Assembly: GCA_026710565.1 (NCBI GenBank)
Contig: JAPOQV010000187.1
Span: forward strand, 1 to 12,949
Source: Spirochaetaceae bacterium
GTDB taxonomy: Bacteria; Spirochaetota; Spirochaetia; SZUA-6; Bin103
Direction of reading: 5' to 3'
Length of the DNA stretch: 12,949 nt
Part shown: positions 1-7,159 of the stretch, in pieces
Numbering within the stretch: position 1 is the first letter of the stretch
Layout: each line of letters starts with the position of its first letter
Position numbers and translations under genes: made by a program
The notes under the pieces: generated by a model
The model's database searches: none
Seen by the model: only the letters and a program-made list of their open reading frames with translations
What the model was told of the DNA's origin: nothing

Positions 1-64
1 CCGGCCGGGCGCCCGCGCGCCCCCGCCCCGGCCCGCCCGCTGGGGGCCAGGGGGGGCGGGCGCC
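1..64. other. Nearly pure G/C edge sequence
   Basis: Only T41 and A49 break a 64-base run of G and C with long C and G homopolymers. The frame stays open through it, but the encoded residues (Pro/Arg/Ala/Gly) do not resemble the sequence normally found before the GRxKPLDSYARN-like segment. It is probably a low-quality assembly end. Confidence 0.6.
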
Positions 65-1863
65 AAAAGCCGCTGGACAGCTACGCGCGCAACACCCTGC
101 TGCGCTACTCCGGCCGCGAGCGATACGCCGGCCAGCCCGCGATCGACTGGCTGGCGCGGGGCCTGTTGTCGCCTCAGGAGACGTACCGCGACGAGGTGTT
201 CCTGATCGACCACCCGGAGGTGCTGGAGGCGATCGGCGTGCCGTCGCGCGGGCGCGGGCGCTACAGCTTCGAGGAGCTGCGCGCCGGGGGGATCGAGCTG
301 GAGGAGCTGGCCGCGCTGGCGTCCGAGCTGCAGGCGGAGGAACGAAGCCTGGTCCAGCGCGAGTTGATCCGCGTCTGGAACAACCTGGTCGAGTTCTCGG
401 CATTGCTCGCTGCCTTCGGCTTCACCTACCCCGACACCGAGGCGTTCTTCGTCGACACCGACGGAGCGGCGGAGGCCCTGCAGCTCCCGGCCGCGGGGCC
501 GTACAGCTACCTGGACCTGGCACTGCGCCGGCCGCTGCTGGAGGAGCGAGCCGCCGACGTGGTCGACCGGCACCAGCGCTCCGGACAGCTCGACGACACC
601 GACCGGACGCTCATGCGCCTGCTGCAGAACCTCCGCGGGTGGGATCAGCTCTACGGCTCGCTGCCGCTGCCGCTGATCCCGCTGCCATCACCCGAGGGGG
701 AACGGTGGCTGAGTCCCTGGCAGGCGCTGGCGCAACCGCAGATCGCGTCCCAGGCCGCCGACGAGCTGACCGCGCTCCGCGACCTTCAGGTAGCCTACGT
801 CGAGGAACGGCAGGCGCGCTTCGATCTGGCCGCGCAGACGTTCGTGCTCGCTCGGGAGCAACGGCTGGGAAGCGCGCTGCCGCTGCCCGATCCGGTGCTG
901 GAGCTGTTCTACCGCCGCGTCGACCCGCTCTCCTACGCCCGCTGGGCCTACCTGCTCGGCACGGCGCTGGCGCTCCTCGCCATGCTGGTCGGCCACCCGT
1001 TGCCGGAGCGGGCGGGCGCCGGCGCGCTGGTCCTGGGCTTCGCCATCCATACCGGCGGCATCCTGCTACGGATGATCATCAACGGCCGGCCTCCGGTCAC
1101 CACGCTGTACGAGACGTTCGTGTTCGTCTCCTGGTGCGCGGCCGCCGCGGGCGTGTACCTGCGCTACCGGGGCAACCGCCTGGGGGCCGTCAGCGGGATG
1201 GCCATCGGGTTCGTGCTGCTGTGGATCTCCGGCAAGTTCGCGGCCGAGGGCGACACCCTGCGGCAGCTCCAGGCGGTGCTGGATACCAACTTCTGGCTGT
1301 CCACTCACGTGGTGGTGATCACCGCCGGATACTGCGCCTGCGTGTTCGCGGGCTTCGTCGGGCACGTCTACCTGTTCCAGTACGTCGAGGCGCGTGGCGA
1401 TCGTTCGCGCCTGCGCCAGACGTACCGCCTGCTGTTCGGAGCGCTGGCGTTCGGGCTGATCCTGTCGTTCGCGGGCACCATGCTCGGCGGCATCTGGGCG
1501 GACCAGTCGTGGGGGCGCTTCTGGGGATGGGACCCGAAGGAGAACGGGGCGCTAATGATCGTGCTGTGGTGCGCGATCCTGTTCCACGCGCGGCTGGGCA
1601 AGATGATCGGCGAGTACGGCATGGCGGTCGGATCGGTGGTCGGCATCATGGTGGTGATGCTGGCCTGGTTCGGGATCAACGAGCTCGGCGTCGGGCTGCA
1701 CTCCTACGGGTTCACGGAAGGGGTGCTCTCCGGCCTGCTCATCTACGGCGCGATCGAGGTCGTGTTCCTGGTGGCGATCGCGCTGCTGATCCGCCGCCGG
1801 ATGCTTCACCCGTCCGGCGCGGCCCCGCGGAGGCCGAAGACGCCGACGGTCCAACGGGGATGA
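1..1863 (+). CDS. ccsA: CcsA/ResC-type cytochrome c biogenesis protein, 5' partial
   Basis: This is the C-terminal 620 codons of a System II cytochrome c synthase, which carries heme across the membrane and ligates it to apocytochromes at the periplasmic face. The frame is open from base 1, so the start lies outside the window. Residues ~21-33 (GRQKPLDSYARN-like) resemble the extracytoplasmic segment that precedes the CcsA domain in long ResB/CcsA-type proteins. About 280 residues of mostly soluble sequence follow. Membrane helices start near residue 314. The diagnostic tryptophan-rich heme-handling motif WGRFWGWDPKEN is encoded at 1510-1545 (residues 504-515). Candidate heme-ligand histidines are H350, H436, H455 and H567 (GLHSYGF). 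The CcsA assignment is firm. A ResB half upstream is an inference I cannot test. The TTG at 166 is an unlikely true start, because conserved sequence precedes it. The stop overlaps the tatC start (ATGA). The first ~64 bases look unreliable. Confidence 0.9.
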   Translation, partial: PAGRPRAPAPARPLGARGGGRQKPLDSYARNTLLRYSGRERYAGQPAIDWLARGLLSPQETYRDEVFLIDHPEVLEAIGVPSRGRGRYSFEELRAGGIELEELAALASELQAEERSLVQRELIRVWNNLVEFSALLAAFGFTYPDTEAFFVDTDGAAEALQLPAAGPYSYLDLALRRPLLEERAADVVDRHQRSGQLDDTDRTLMRLLQNLRGWDQLYGSLPLPLIPLPSPEGERWLSPWQALAQPQIASQAADELTALRDLQVAYVEERQARFDLAAQTFVLAREQRLGSALPLPDPVLELFYRRVDPLSYARWAYLLGTALALLAMLVGHPLPERAGAGALVLGFAIHTGGILLRMIINGRPPVTTLYETFVFVSWCAAAAGVYLRYRGNRLGAVSGMAIGFVLLWISGKFAAEGDTLRQLQAVLDTNFWLSTHVVVITAGYCACVFAGFVGHVYLFQYVEARGDRSRLRQTYRLLFGALAFGLILSFAGTMLGGIWADQSWGRFWGWDPKENGALMIVLWCAILFHARLGKMIGEYGMAVGSVVGIMVVMLAWFGINELGVGLHSYGFTEGVLSGLLIYGAIEVVFLVAIALLIRRRMLHPSGAAPRRPKTPTVQRG

Positions 1864-2621
1864 GCGCGACGGCGACCGGGTCGCGCTCGCCCGAGCGCCA
1901 CATGACCTTCCTGGAGCACGCCGAGGAGTTGCGGCGGCGGCTGATCGTGTCCGTGATCGCCGCGCTGGTGGCTGCCGGGGTGTGCTACGGGTTCTACGAA
2001 TCGCTCCTGAACCTGCTGCTCGCGCCCCTGGCGGCGATCCAGGAGCGGCTCGGCGAGCAGCAGCTCTACGCGACCTCGCTGTTCGAGGGGTTCCTGGTGC
2101 GGATGAAGGTGGCCCTGCTGGCCGGGGTCGTCGCGTCGCTTCCCGTGCACGCCTACAACGGGATCCGCTTCGTGTTTCCCGCCCTGCAGCGCAAGGAGCG
2201 GCGCGTGATCGCGGCCGCGCTCTGGGCGAGCATGGTCCTGGTCTGCGCGGGGTTTCTCTACGGATACCACCAGGTGCTGCCGTTGTCGGTCGACTTTCTC
2301 ACCGGTTCGGGATTCATCCCGGAGCGGGTCGGGATACTGCTGAGCTACGACCGCAACGTGTTCTTTCTCTTGCAGATCCTGTTGATGTTCGCGCTCGTGT
2401 TCCAGATGCCGGTGGTGCTGCTGCTGTTGCTGCGCGGCGGCGTGGTGACCCGCCGCGCGCTGCTGCGCGCCAGCCGGTTCGCGATCGTCGGTATCTTCGG
2501 GATGGCGGCCCTGGTCACGCCACCGGACGTCGTGTCGCAGATCGGCCTGGCGGTGCCCATGGTGGCGATGTTCTTCCTGACCATCCTGATCGCCCGCATC
2601 CTGCGGCTTGGAGGCGGCTGA
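1860..2621 (+). CDS. tatC: Sec-independent protein translocase TatC
   Basis: TatC is the polytopic inner-membrane receptor of the twin-arginine translocase. It binds the RR signal peptide and works with TatB and TatA to export folded proteins. The predicted 253 residues match the family length and hold about six membrane helices. Visible family motifs are the N-terminal HAEELRRRL (residues 20-28, usually HLEELRxRL), LFEGFLVRMKVALLAG (74-89), FPALQRKERR (106-115), LVFQMPV (179-185, Gln where many have Glu) and the late loop TPPDVVSQ (220-227). The start at 1860 overlaps the ccsA stop as ATGA. Met15 at 1902 (MTFLEH...) resembles the usual TatC N-terminus and is an alternative start; neither has a clear Shine-Dalgarno. 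The stop shares one base with the next ATG (TGATG). The context, a System II cytochrome gene then TatC/TatB/TatA, suggests co-expression for redox-enzyme assembly. Confidence 0.95.
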   Translation: MSATATGSRSPERHMTFLEHAEELRRRLIVSVIAALVAAGVCYGFYESLLNLLLAPLAAIQERLGEQQLYATSLFEGFLVRMKVALLAGVVASLPVHAYNGIRFVFPALQRKERRVIAAALWASMVLVCAGFLYGYHQVLPLSVDFLTGSGFIPERVGILLSYDRNVFFLLQILLMFALVFQMPVVLLLLLRGGVVTRRALLRASRFAIVGIFGMAALVTPPDVVSQIGLAVPMVAMFFLTILIARILRLGGG

Positions 2622-2971
2622 TGTTCGGCCTCGGGCTCTGGGAGATCGGCATCATCGCGCTGGTGATCGTGCTGTTCGTCAAGCCGAGCGAGTTGCCGCG
2701 CGCGGCGCGCTCGGTCGCACAGGTGGTGCGGAAGATCCAGACCGCGTCCGCGCGCGCCAAGGCGGAGATGCGCCAGCTCGGCGCGGCCCTGGAACGGGCG
2801 GATCAGGAGCGCTCCGGGACGACGCCTCCGGATGACGCGATACACCCCATGCAGACCCAGCCGGCGCAGACCCAGCCGGCGGAGACCCGGCCGGCGGAGG
2901 AAGACGCGGACGCGGGACAGGGGTATATTGACCAAACCGGTAGTGAACGGTCCTCGCCGGGGACGCGGTAG
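2621..2971 (+). CDS. tatB: TatA/TatB family protein, TatB-like
   Basis: This 116-residue single-pass protein has one N-terminal membrane helix (residues ~7-21), a hinge, an amphipathic helix (PSELPRAARSVAQVVRKIQ, 22-40) and a long polar tail: the TatA/TatB fold. Glu8 in the helix and the lack of a Phe-Gly pair before the hinge favour TatB, which partners TatC in the signal-peptide receptor. The next gene does have the FG pair typical of TatA. The TatA/TatB split from sequence alone is soft, so the symbol is tentative. A strong Shine-Dalgarno (GGAGG, 2610-2614, 6-base spacer) supports the ATG at 2621, which overlaps the tatC stop by one base. The tail contains three copies of a pentapeptide (QTQPA, QTQPA, ETRPA) encoded by a 15-bp tandem repeat. 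Confidence 0.85.
   Translation: MFGLGLWEIGIIALVIVLFVKPSELPRAARSVAQVVRKIQTASARAKAEMRQLGAALERADQERSGTTPPDDAIHPMQTQPAQTQPAETRPAEEDADAGQGYIDQTGSERSSPGTR
2852..2896 (+). repeat. 15-bp tandem repeat, three copies, inside tatB
   Basis: Three consecutive 15-base units (2852-2866, 2867-2881, 2882-2896) share the pattern CAGACCCAGCCGGCG. The first two are identical and the third differs at two bases. The repeat is in frame and encodes QTQPA-QTQPA-ETRPA in the cytoplasmic tail of the TatB-like protein. Copy number could vary by slippage without breaking the frame. Confidence 0.9.
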
Positions 2972-2984
2972 AGAGGTAGCAAGC

Positions 2985-3194
2985 ATGCTTGGTCATCCGG
3001 AGATACTGATCGTCGGCGTGATCGTCCTGGTGCTGTTCGGCGCCTCGGCGATCCCGCGATTCGCGCGCTCGATCGGCCGCGCCAAGGCGGAGTTCGAGAA
3101 GGGCCTGACGACAGGCCAGAAGGACGCCGACGGCGCCGAAGGCGACCGCAAGGCGTTGCAGGACGCGCCGGAGTCCGACGGCAAGGCGAAGTAG
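2985..3194 (+). CDS. tatA: Twin-arginine translocase pore protein TatA
   Basis: TatA oligomerises with TatBC to let folded substrates cross the inner membrane. The 69-residue product starts with a short membrane helix (residues ~6-18), then the Phe-Gly pair at 18-19, a hinge and an amphipathic helix with family character (IPRFARSIGRAKAEFEKG, 23-40), ending in a charged tail. The length suits a small TatA. An AGAGG element at 2972-2976 lies 8 bases upstream of the ATG. The gene begins 13 bases after the tatB-like stop, the only true gap in this operon. It ends 8 bases before the stop of the convergent coaBC gene, so transcription of both operons must terminate here or run into each other. Confidence 0.92.
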   Translation: MLGHPEILIVGVIVLVLFGASAIPRFARSIGRAKAEFEKGLTTGQKDADGAEGDRKALQDAPESDGKAK

Positions 3195-3202
3195 CCGGAC
3201 TC
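3171..3202. terminator. Inverted repeat at the convergent tatA/coaBC junction
   Basis: Perfect 7-base arms GAGTCCG (3171-3177) and CGGACTC (3196-3202) flank an 18-base loop. They span the end of tatA and the whole 8-base gap to coaBC. There is no T-tract on either side, so this is not a canonical intrinsic terminator. Its position between two converging operons makes a bidirectional or Rho-assisted stop plausible. A second small hairpin (GGCGC at 3206-3210, GCGCC at 3218-3222) lies just inside the coaBC 3' end. Confidence 0.3.
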
Positions 3203-4453
3203 TCAGGCGCCCAGAAGCGCCGCCACCCGATCCAGCAGGCGGTGCGCCGCCTGTTCCTTGCTCACCTCCGGCAGAGGCTGCTCGCTCCCGGTGCGATCGA
3301 TCAGCGTCAAGGCCACTCGTGCCGCGCCGAACGGCCGGCGGTCGGCGCCGACCGCGTTGGCGGCGATCAGATCCAGCCGCTTCGTCGCAAGCTTGCGACG
3401 CGCTCCCTCGAGGAGCCGCTCGGTCTCGGCCGCGAAGCCGACCACCACCGGGGGCCGCTGCCAGCCGTCGCCTCCGGCCGCCAGCGAGGCCAGGATGTCG
3501 TCGGTCGGCTGCAGCTCGATCGTCAACCCGGGCCGTCCCGCCTTCTTGATCTTGGCGTCCGCGGGGGCCGCGGGACGGAAGTCGGCGACCGCTGCCGACA
3601 TGATCAGCGCATCCCGGCCGGGCAGGTGCTGCTTGACGGCTCGGGCCATGTCGGCGGCGCTCTCGACAGCCACCGGCATGATGCCGGGCTCGGTCTCGGC
3701 GGCGGCCGTGGTGACCAGGACGGCCTCGGCGCCGCGGTCGCGCGCGGCCACCGCCAGGGCGCGGCCCATCAGGCCGGACGAGCGGTTGGTCAGGGTCCGC
3801 ACGGGGTCCAGGGCCTCCCGCGTGCCGCCGGCGGGGATCAACAGGGAGCGGCCGGACAGGTCGCCGTGCGCGCCCAGCGCGCGGCGGACGTGCCGGGTGA
3901 TCGACGCGGGTTCGGCCATGCGGCCAACCCCGTGTGCACCGGAGGCCAGTCGCCCGGTCTCGGGCGGGATGATGACCATCCCGTCGGCGGCGAGCTGCTC
4001 GACGTTGCGCCGAGTCGGCGGCTTCTCCCACATGGTGCTCTCCATGGCCGGTGCGATCAGCACCGGCGCCGGGCTGGCCAGCACGGTCGCCGCCACCGCG
4101 TCGTCGGCCGCACCGCGCGCCAGACGCGCCATGGTGTTGGCCGACGCCGGGGCCACGACCACCAGGTCATGTGAGGCCGCGAGCTCGACGTGCCGGACAC
4201 CCGCGTGCTCGGTCCCGAACAGGTCGGTGACCACCGGCTCGGCGGTGATCGCCTGGAAGGTGAGCGGCTGGATGAACCTTCGCGCGCCCGCCGACATGAC
4301 CACGCGCACGCGGATGCCGAGCTGCACCAGCTCGCTGACCAGGGCAGCCGCCTTGTAGGCCGCGATGCCGCCGGTGACGCACACCAGCACCGATCGGCCG
4401 GCGAACGGGCTCCGATCCGCTGCGGCGTATACGGCTTCCTTCCCGTCGTTCAC
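3203..4453 (-). CDS. coaBC: Bifunctional phosphopantothenoylcysteine decarboxylase / phosphopantothenate-cysteine ligase
   Basis: CoaBC converts 4'-phosphopantothenate to 4'-phosphopantetheine: CoaB couples cysteine using CTP, and the flavoprotein CoaC decarboxylates the product. The 416-residue product has the fused architecture. CoaC (~20-190) shows VTGGIAAYK (26-34), catalytic His88 (HVEL), PASANTMARLARGAADD (102-118) and PAMESTMW (135-142). CoaB (~200-416) shows PAGGTREALDPVRTLTNRSSG (207-227), SAAVADFRP (286-294), KIKK (301-304) and VGFAAET (338-344). Two classical CoaC residues differ: the Asn of PxMNxxMW is Glu138, and the Cys of the LACG...GRM segment is Ser171. Other lineages also vary at these sites, so activity is still likely. 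The start is GTG at 4453, chosen because a strong Shine-Dalgarno sits 4 bases upstream and GTGA overlaps the coaX stop. It is the last gene of the operon. Confidence 0.94.
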   Translation of the reverse strand: MNDGKEAVYAAADRSPFAGRSVLVCVTGGIAAYKAAALVSELVQLGIRVRVVMSAGARRFIQPLTFQAITAEPVVTDLFGTEHAGVRHVELAASHDLVVVAPASANTMARLARGAADDAVAATVLASPAPVLIAPAMESTMWEKPPTRRNVEQLAADGMVIIPPETGRLASGAHGVGRMAEPASITRHVRRALGAHGDLSGRSLLIPAGGTREALDPVRTLTNRSSGLMGRALAVAARDRGAEAVLVTTAAAETEPGIMPVAVESAADMARAVKQHLPGRDALIMSAAVADFRPAAPADAKIKKAGRPGLTIELQPTDDILASLAAGGDGWQRPPVVVGFAAETERLLEGARRKLATKRLDLIAANAVGADRRPFGAARVALTLIDRTGSEQPLPEVSKEQAAHRLLDRVAALLGA

Positions 4454-5271
4454 GGCGTCCTCCCCGCTTCGTCTCGGCCTGTGGTGTCCTGGCCCACGTT
4501 CGCGTTCCAGGTCAGGCGCAGGCCCTTCAACGTGATCCACGGATCGACGGCGTCGATCACGCGGGTCAGCGGCGCGATCGTGTCGGCCAGCCCGCCGGTC
4601 GCCAGCACGAAGGCGCTGCCGCCAAGCTCGGCACGGAAGCGCGCCACCATGCCCTCCACCAGGCCGACGTAGCCGTAGATCAGCCCGGACTGCACCGCGT
4701 GCGTGGTGTTGGCGCCGATCGCGTGCGGCGGCGCCACCAGCTCGATCCGACCCAGCTTGGCGGCGCGCTCGGCCAGCGCGTCCGCGGCGATCTCGATGCC
4801 GGGTGCGATGGCTCCGCCCAGATACTGTCCGGACGCGTCGATCGCGTCGAAGGTGGTGCCGGTACCGAAGTCCACCACGCAGATCGGGCCCCCGTGCTCG
4901 GCGAAGGCCGCCGCGGCGTCGACGATGCGGTCGGCGCCGACGTCGCGCAGGCTGTCGTAGCGAACGCGCACGCCGGTCCTGACGCCGACGCCGACGATCA
5001 GCGGTTTCAGCCGCAGCCGGCTGCGGCAGAGGGTGGCGAACACGCCCTGCACCGCCGGCACGGAGCTGGCGATCGCCACCGCGTCGATCGCCTCCTCGGT
5101 CAGCTCCTCCAGTTGCAGGAGCTGGCGCAGCAGCACCGCGTACTCGTCGGCCTGCACGTTGGCGCGGGTCGACAGCCGCCACGTGGCGGCGGGCGCAGCG
5201 TGCTCGGCCGCGTCGGGCGGAAAGGTTCCCAGCACGATGTTGGTATTGCCGATGTCCACGCAGAGCAGCAT
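4450..5271 (-). CDS. coaX: Type III pantothenate kinase
   Basis: CoaX phosphorylates pantothenate with ATP, the first committed step of CoA synthesis. Type III enzymes belong to the ASKHA fold, are typically not feedback-inhibited by CoA and need a monovalent cation. The 273-residue product has the family length and motifs: DIGNTN (6-11) for phosphate binding, DVGADRIVDA (110-119), DFGTGTT (134-140) with the acidic residue expected for catalysis, the glycine-rich GGAIAPG (152-158), and LIYGYVGLVEGM (197-208). The ATG at 5271 shares one base with the panC stop (TGATG), and a GGTGAG element just upstream can act as Shine-Dalgarno. Its stop overlaps the coaBC GTG. No other pantothenate kinase type is present in the window. 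Confidence 0.95.
   Translation of the reverse strand: MLLCVDIGNTNIVLGTFPPDAAEHAAPAATWRLSTRANVQADEYAVLLRQLLQLEELTEEAIDAVAIASSVPAVQGVFATLCRSRLRLKPLIVGVGVRTGVRVRYDSLRDVGADRIVDAAAAFAEHGGPICVVDFGTGTTFDAIDASGQYLGGAIAPGIEIAADALAERAAKLGRIELVAPPHAIGANTTHAVQSGLIYGYVGLVEGMVARFRAELGGSAFVLATGGLADTIAPLTRVIDAVDPWITLKGLRLTWNANVGQDTTGRDEAGRTP
4458..4465 (-). promoter_or_regulatory. Ribosome binding site for coaBC GTG start
   Basis: On the minus strand, GGGGAGGA lies 4 bases upstream of the GTG at 4453-4451. It sits inside the last codons of coaX. It fixes the GTG as the coaBC start in the absence of any suitable upstream ATG. Confidence 0.7.
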
Positions 5272-6110
5272 CAGCTCACCGGCTCCAGGACCACGTTGTC
5301 GATCAGCCGGACGTCGCCCACCCGGGCCGCGACCGAAGCCACGGCCGGACGCTCCACGTCGTCCAGCTCCGCCATCGTGTCCGGATCGGCGACGCTCACG
5401 TATTCCAGGTCGACCCTTCCGCGCAGGCGGTCGCGGAGGGTGGCGCGCAGCGCGCCCGCGTCCCGCTCCCCCGATCGAAACCGCCCCCGGCACGCCTCCA
5501 GGGCTCGCGGGATCGCCACCGCGCGAGCGCGTTGCTCCGGCGTGAGCAGCGCGTTGCGAGAGCTCAGCGCCACGCCGTCAGGGTCGCGGACCGTCGGGCA
5601 GACGACCAGTTCGACGTCCATGTCGAGGTCGGCGACCATGCGCCTGAGCACGGCGACCTGCTGCGCGTCCTTCTGACCGAGGTAGGCGCGCGCGGGCGTG
5701 ACGATGTTCAGCAGCTTGGCCACCACGGTGCAGACCCCGCGGAAGTGGCCGGGCCTCCCGGCGCCCTCCAGCCGCTCACCGGCGCGTCCGGGCAGCACCG
5801 CGGTGTCGAACCCGGGCGGATACATCGTCTGCACCGTCGGCGCGAACACCAGGGAGGCTCCGGCGTTCCGGAACAGCGCCAGGTCGCCTTCCCGCGTACG
5901 CGGATAGGACTCCAGGTCGGCTTCTTCGGAGAACTGCGTGGGGTTGAGGAACAGCGACCCGACCACCGTGTCGCCGGCGGCGCGGGCATGCTCGACCAGC
6001 GAGCGATGGCCGGCGTGCAGCGCGCCCAGCGTGGCCACCAACCCGACCGTCGACCTGCCCACGGCGCGGACGAACGAGCGCACCTCGTCGATTCGCTCGA
6101 CCACTCTCAT
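5271..6110 (-). CDS. panC: Pantothenate synthetase (pantoate-beta-alanine ligase)
   Basis: PanC condenses pantoate with beta-alanine through a pantoyl-adenylate. The 279 residues match the family. The nucleotidylyltransferase signature HxGH is at 32-35 (LGALHAGH; most homologues have MGALHEGH). Further motifs are SLFLNPTQF (52-60), GHFRGVCTVVAKL (121-133), the LGQKDAQQ loop (144-151) and SSRN (183-186), which takes the place of a KMSKS-type loop. The ATG at 6110 overlaps the panB stop as ATGA, so translation is probably coupled; no independent Shine-Dalgarno is evident. It sits between panB and coaX, so its product (pantothenate) is the substrate of the next gene product. Confidence 0.96.
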   Translation of the reverse strand: MRVVERIDEVRSFVRAVGRSTVGLVATLGALHAGHRSLVEHARAAGDTVVGSLFLNPTQFSEEADLESYPRTREGDLALFRNAGASLVFAPTVQTMYPPGFDTAVLPGRAGERLEGAGRPGHFRGVCTVVAKLLNIVTPARAYLGQKDAQQVAVLRRMVADLDMDVELVVCPTVRDPDGVALSSRNALLTPEQRARAVAIPRALEACRGRFRSGERDAGALRATLRDRLRGRVDLEYVSVADPDTMAELDDVERPAVASVAARVGDVRLIDNVVLEPVS

Positions 6111-6988
6111 GCCGTCCGCGTCCGCAGCCCCGCGTCGCGCCGCTCGGCGGCCAGCGCATGGTCGAAGCGGGCGATCTCCTCGCCCGGCATGAGGTACGCG
6201 TGCTCCTTGTCCGGATAGGCGCGGGTGCGCACGTCACGGGCGTAGTCCGCGATCGCCCGGCTGATCTCCGCGCCCGCCTCACCGTAGCGGCGCACGAAGC
6301 GGGGCGACGGACCGGAGTGGATGCCGGTCAGCTCGTGGAACACCAGCACCTGCCCGGAGCAGCCGTCGCCTGCGCCGATGCCGATCGTGGGTACAACCAG
6401 CTCCGCCGTGATGCGGCTCGCCACCGCGCGCACGACCGCCTCCAGCACGATCGAGAAGCAGCCGGCTCGCTCCAGGGCCAGCGCGTCGCGGTAGAGCGCG
6501 ATGCCCGCCTCGGCGTCGCGCCCGGTGACGATGTGCGACCCGAAGCTGACCGCCGATTGGGGAGTGAAGCCGACGTGGCCCATCACCGCGACCCCCGCCT
6601 CCACGATGGCCTGCGCGGTCTGCGCGCGCACCGCGCCCCCTTCGATCTTGACCGCGTCGACGCCGCCCTCCTTCACGAAGCGGATGGCGTTGCGCACGGC
6701 TTCCTCGTCGGAGACCTGGTAGGAGCCGAGCGGCATGTCGCCGACCACCAGCGCGCGCGGGCGGGTGCGGGTGACCGCCCGGCAGTGGTGGAGCATCTCG
6801 TCGACCGTCACGGCGACTGTGCTGTCGTGGCCCAGCGCGAACTCCGCCAGCGTGTCGCCGACCAGGATCAGGTCGACCCCGGCTTCGTCGGTCAGGCGGG
6901 CGCTGGCTGCGTCGTAGGCGGTGACCATCACCAGCGGCTCCCGGTCGGGGCGGGTGATGTCGGTCAGCGTGGTGCGGGACCGGTCCAT
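6107..6988 (-). CDS. panB: 3-methyl-2-oxobutanoate hydroxymethyltransferase (ketopantoate hydroxymethyltransferase)
   Basis: PanB transfers a hydroxymethyl group from 5,10-methylenetetrahydrofolate to 2-ketoisovalerate to give ketopantoate. The 293-residue product keeps the family signatures: MVTAYDAASARL (21-32), the metal site LVGDT (42-46, Asp45), GHDSTVAVTVDEM (53-65), VKIEGG (113-118, Lys114 and Glu116), GHVGFTPQ (137-144), Glu183 in VLEAV, and PTIGIGAG (200-207). It is somewhat longer than the E. coli enzyme, mainly in the C-terminal tail (after ~265). Two in-frame ATGs compete. The one at 6988 has GAAGGAG with a 6-base spacer, whereas the one at 6994 abuts that element, so 6988 is preferred. 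It is the first gene of the panB-panC-coaX-coaBC operon, with a promoter candidate about 145 bases upstream. Ketopantoate reductase (panE) is not nearby. Confidence 0.95.
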   Translation of the reverse strand: MDRSRTTLTDITRPDREPLVMVTAYDAASARLTDEAGVDLILVGDTLAEFALGHDSTVAVTVDEMLHHCRAVTRTRPRALVVGDMPLGSYQVSDEEAVRNAIRFVKEGGVDAVKIEGGAVRAQTAQAIVEAGVAVMGHVGFTPQSAVSFGSHIVTGRDAEAGIALYRDALALERAGCFSIVLEAVVRAVASRITAELVVPTIGIGAGDGCSGQVLVFHELTGIHSGPSPRFVRRYGEAGAEISRAIADYARDVRTRAYPDKEHAYLMPGEEIARFDHALAAERRDAGLRTRTA

Positions 6989-6994
6989 GGGCAT

Positions 6995-7001
6995 CTCCTT
7001 C
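6995..7001 (-). promoter_or_regulatory. Ribosome binding site deciding the panB start
   Basis: GAAGGAG on the minus strand ends 6 bases before the ATG at 6988-6986. It leaves no spacer for the alternative ATG at 6994-6992, so the downstream start is favoured. Immediately upstream, CGCC-TTG-GGCG can form a tiny hairpin. A CTCCT 21 bases upstream of AGGAG could pair with it and mask the site; both pairings are weak. Confidence 0.7.
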
Positions 7002-7131
7002 GCCCAAGGCGGACTCCATGAGGAGCGTTTCGCATCTGCCGTGCCGTCCCCACGGGGTACGGCCGGCGCGACGGCTCCGTCGGGACCGGCTGGGGCTTGC
7101 CGCCTCAGCGAGGTCGGCTGCTTTGTGCCCC

Positions 7132-7159
7132 AGTATAGGCGACGCGCAGGGGAGCGCAA
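7132..7159 (-). promoter_or_regulatory. Putative sigma-70-type promoter of the panB operon
   Basis: On the minus strand, TATACT (7137-7132) matches the -10 consensus at five of six positions. TTGCGC (7159-7154) is a partial -35 with a 16-base spacer. Transcription would start near 7125, leaving a leader of roughly 137 bases before panB. It is the best promoter match in this gap, and its position fits the operon's first gene. Confidence 0.45.

Noticed and set aside
639..1859. In-frame upstream extension of tatC to position 639
   Set aside because: The extension is a shadow of the ccsA gene (Arg/Gly/Ala-rich). TatC homology begins only at about 1860-1902.
2679..4031. 450-codon minus-strand frame across tatB, tatA and coaBC
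   Set aside because: It crosses a convergent junction and lies out of frame with coaBC. The composition is Arg/Gly/Ala-rich and typical of a frame shadow.
3258..4358. 366-codon plus-strand frame opposite coaBC
   Set aside because: It is Ser/Arg/Ala-rich with no motif. coaBC on the minus strand explains the codon pattern.
6995..7125. Riboswitch in the ~137-base panB leader
   Set aside because: I can draw only short 4-5 bp stems near the Shine-Dalgarno and recognise no conserved riboswitch core.
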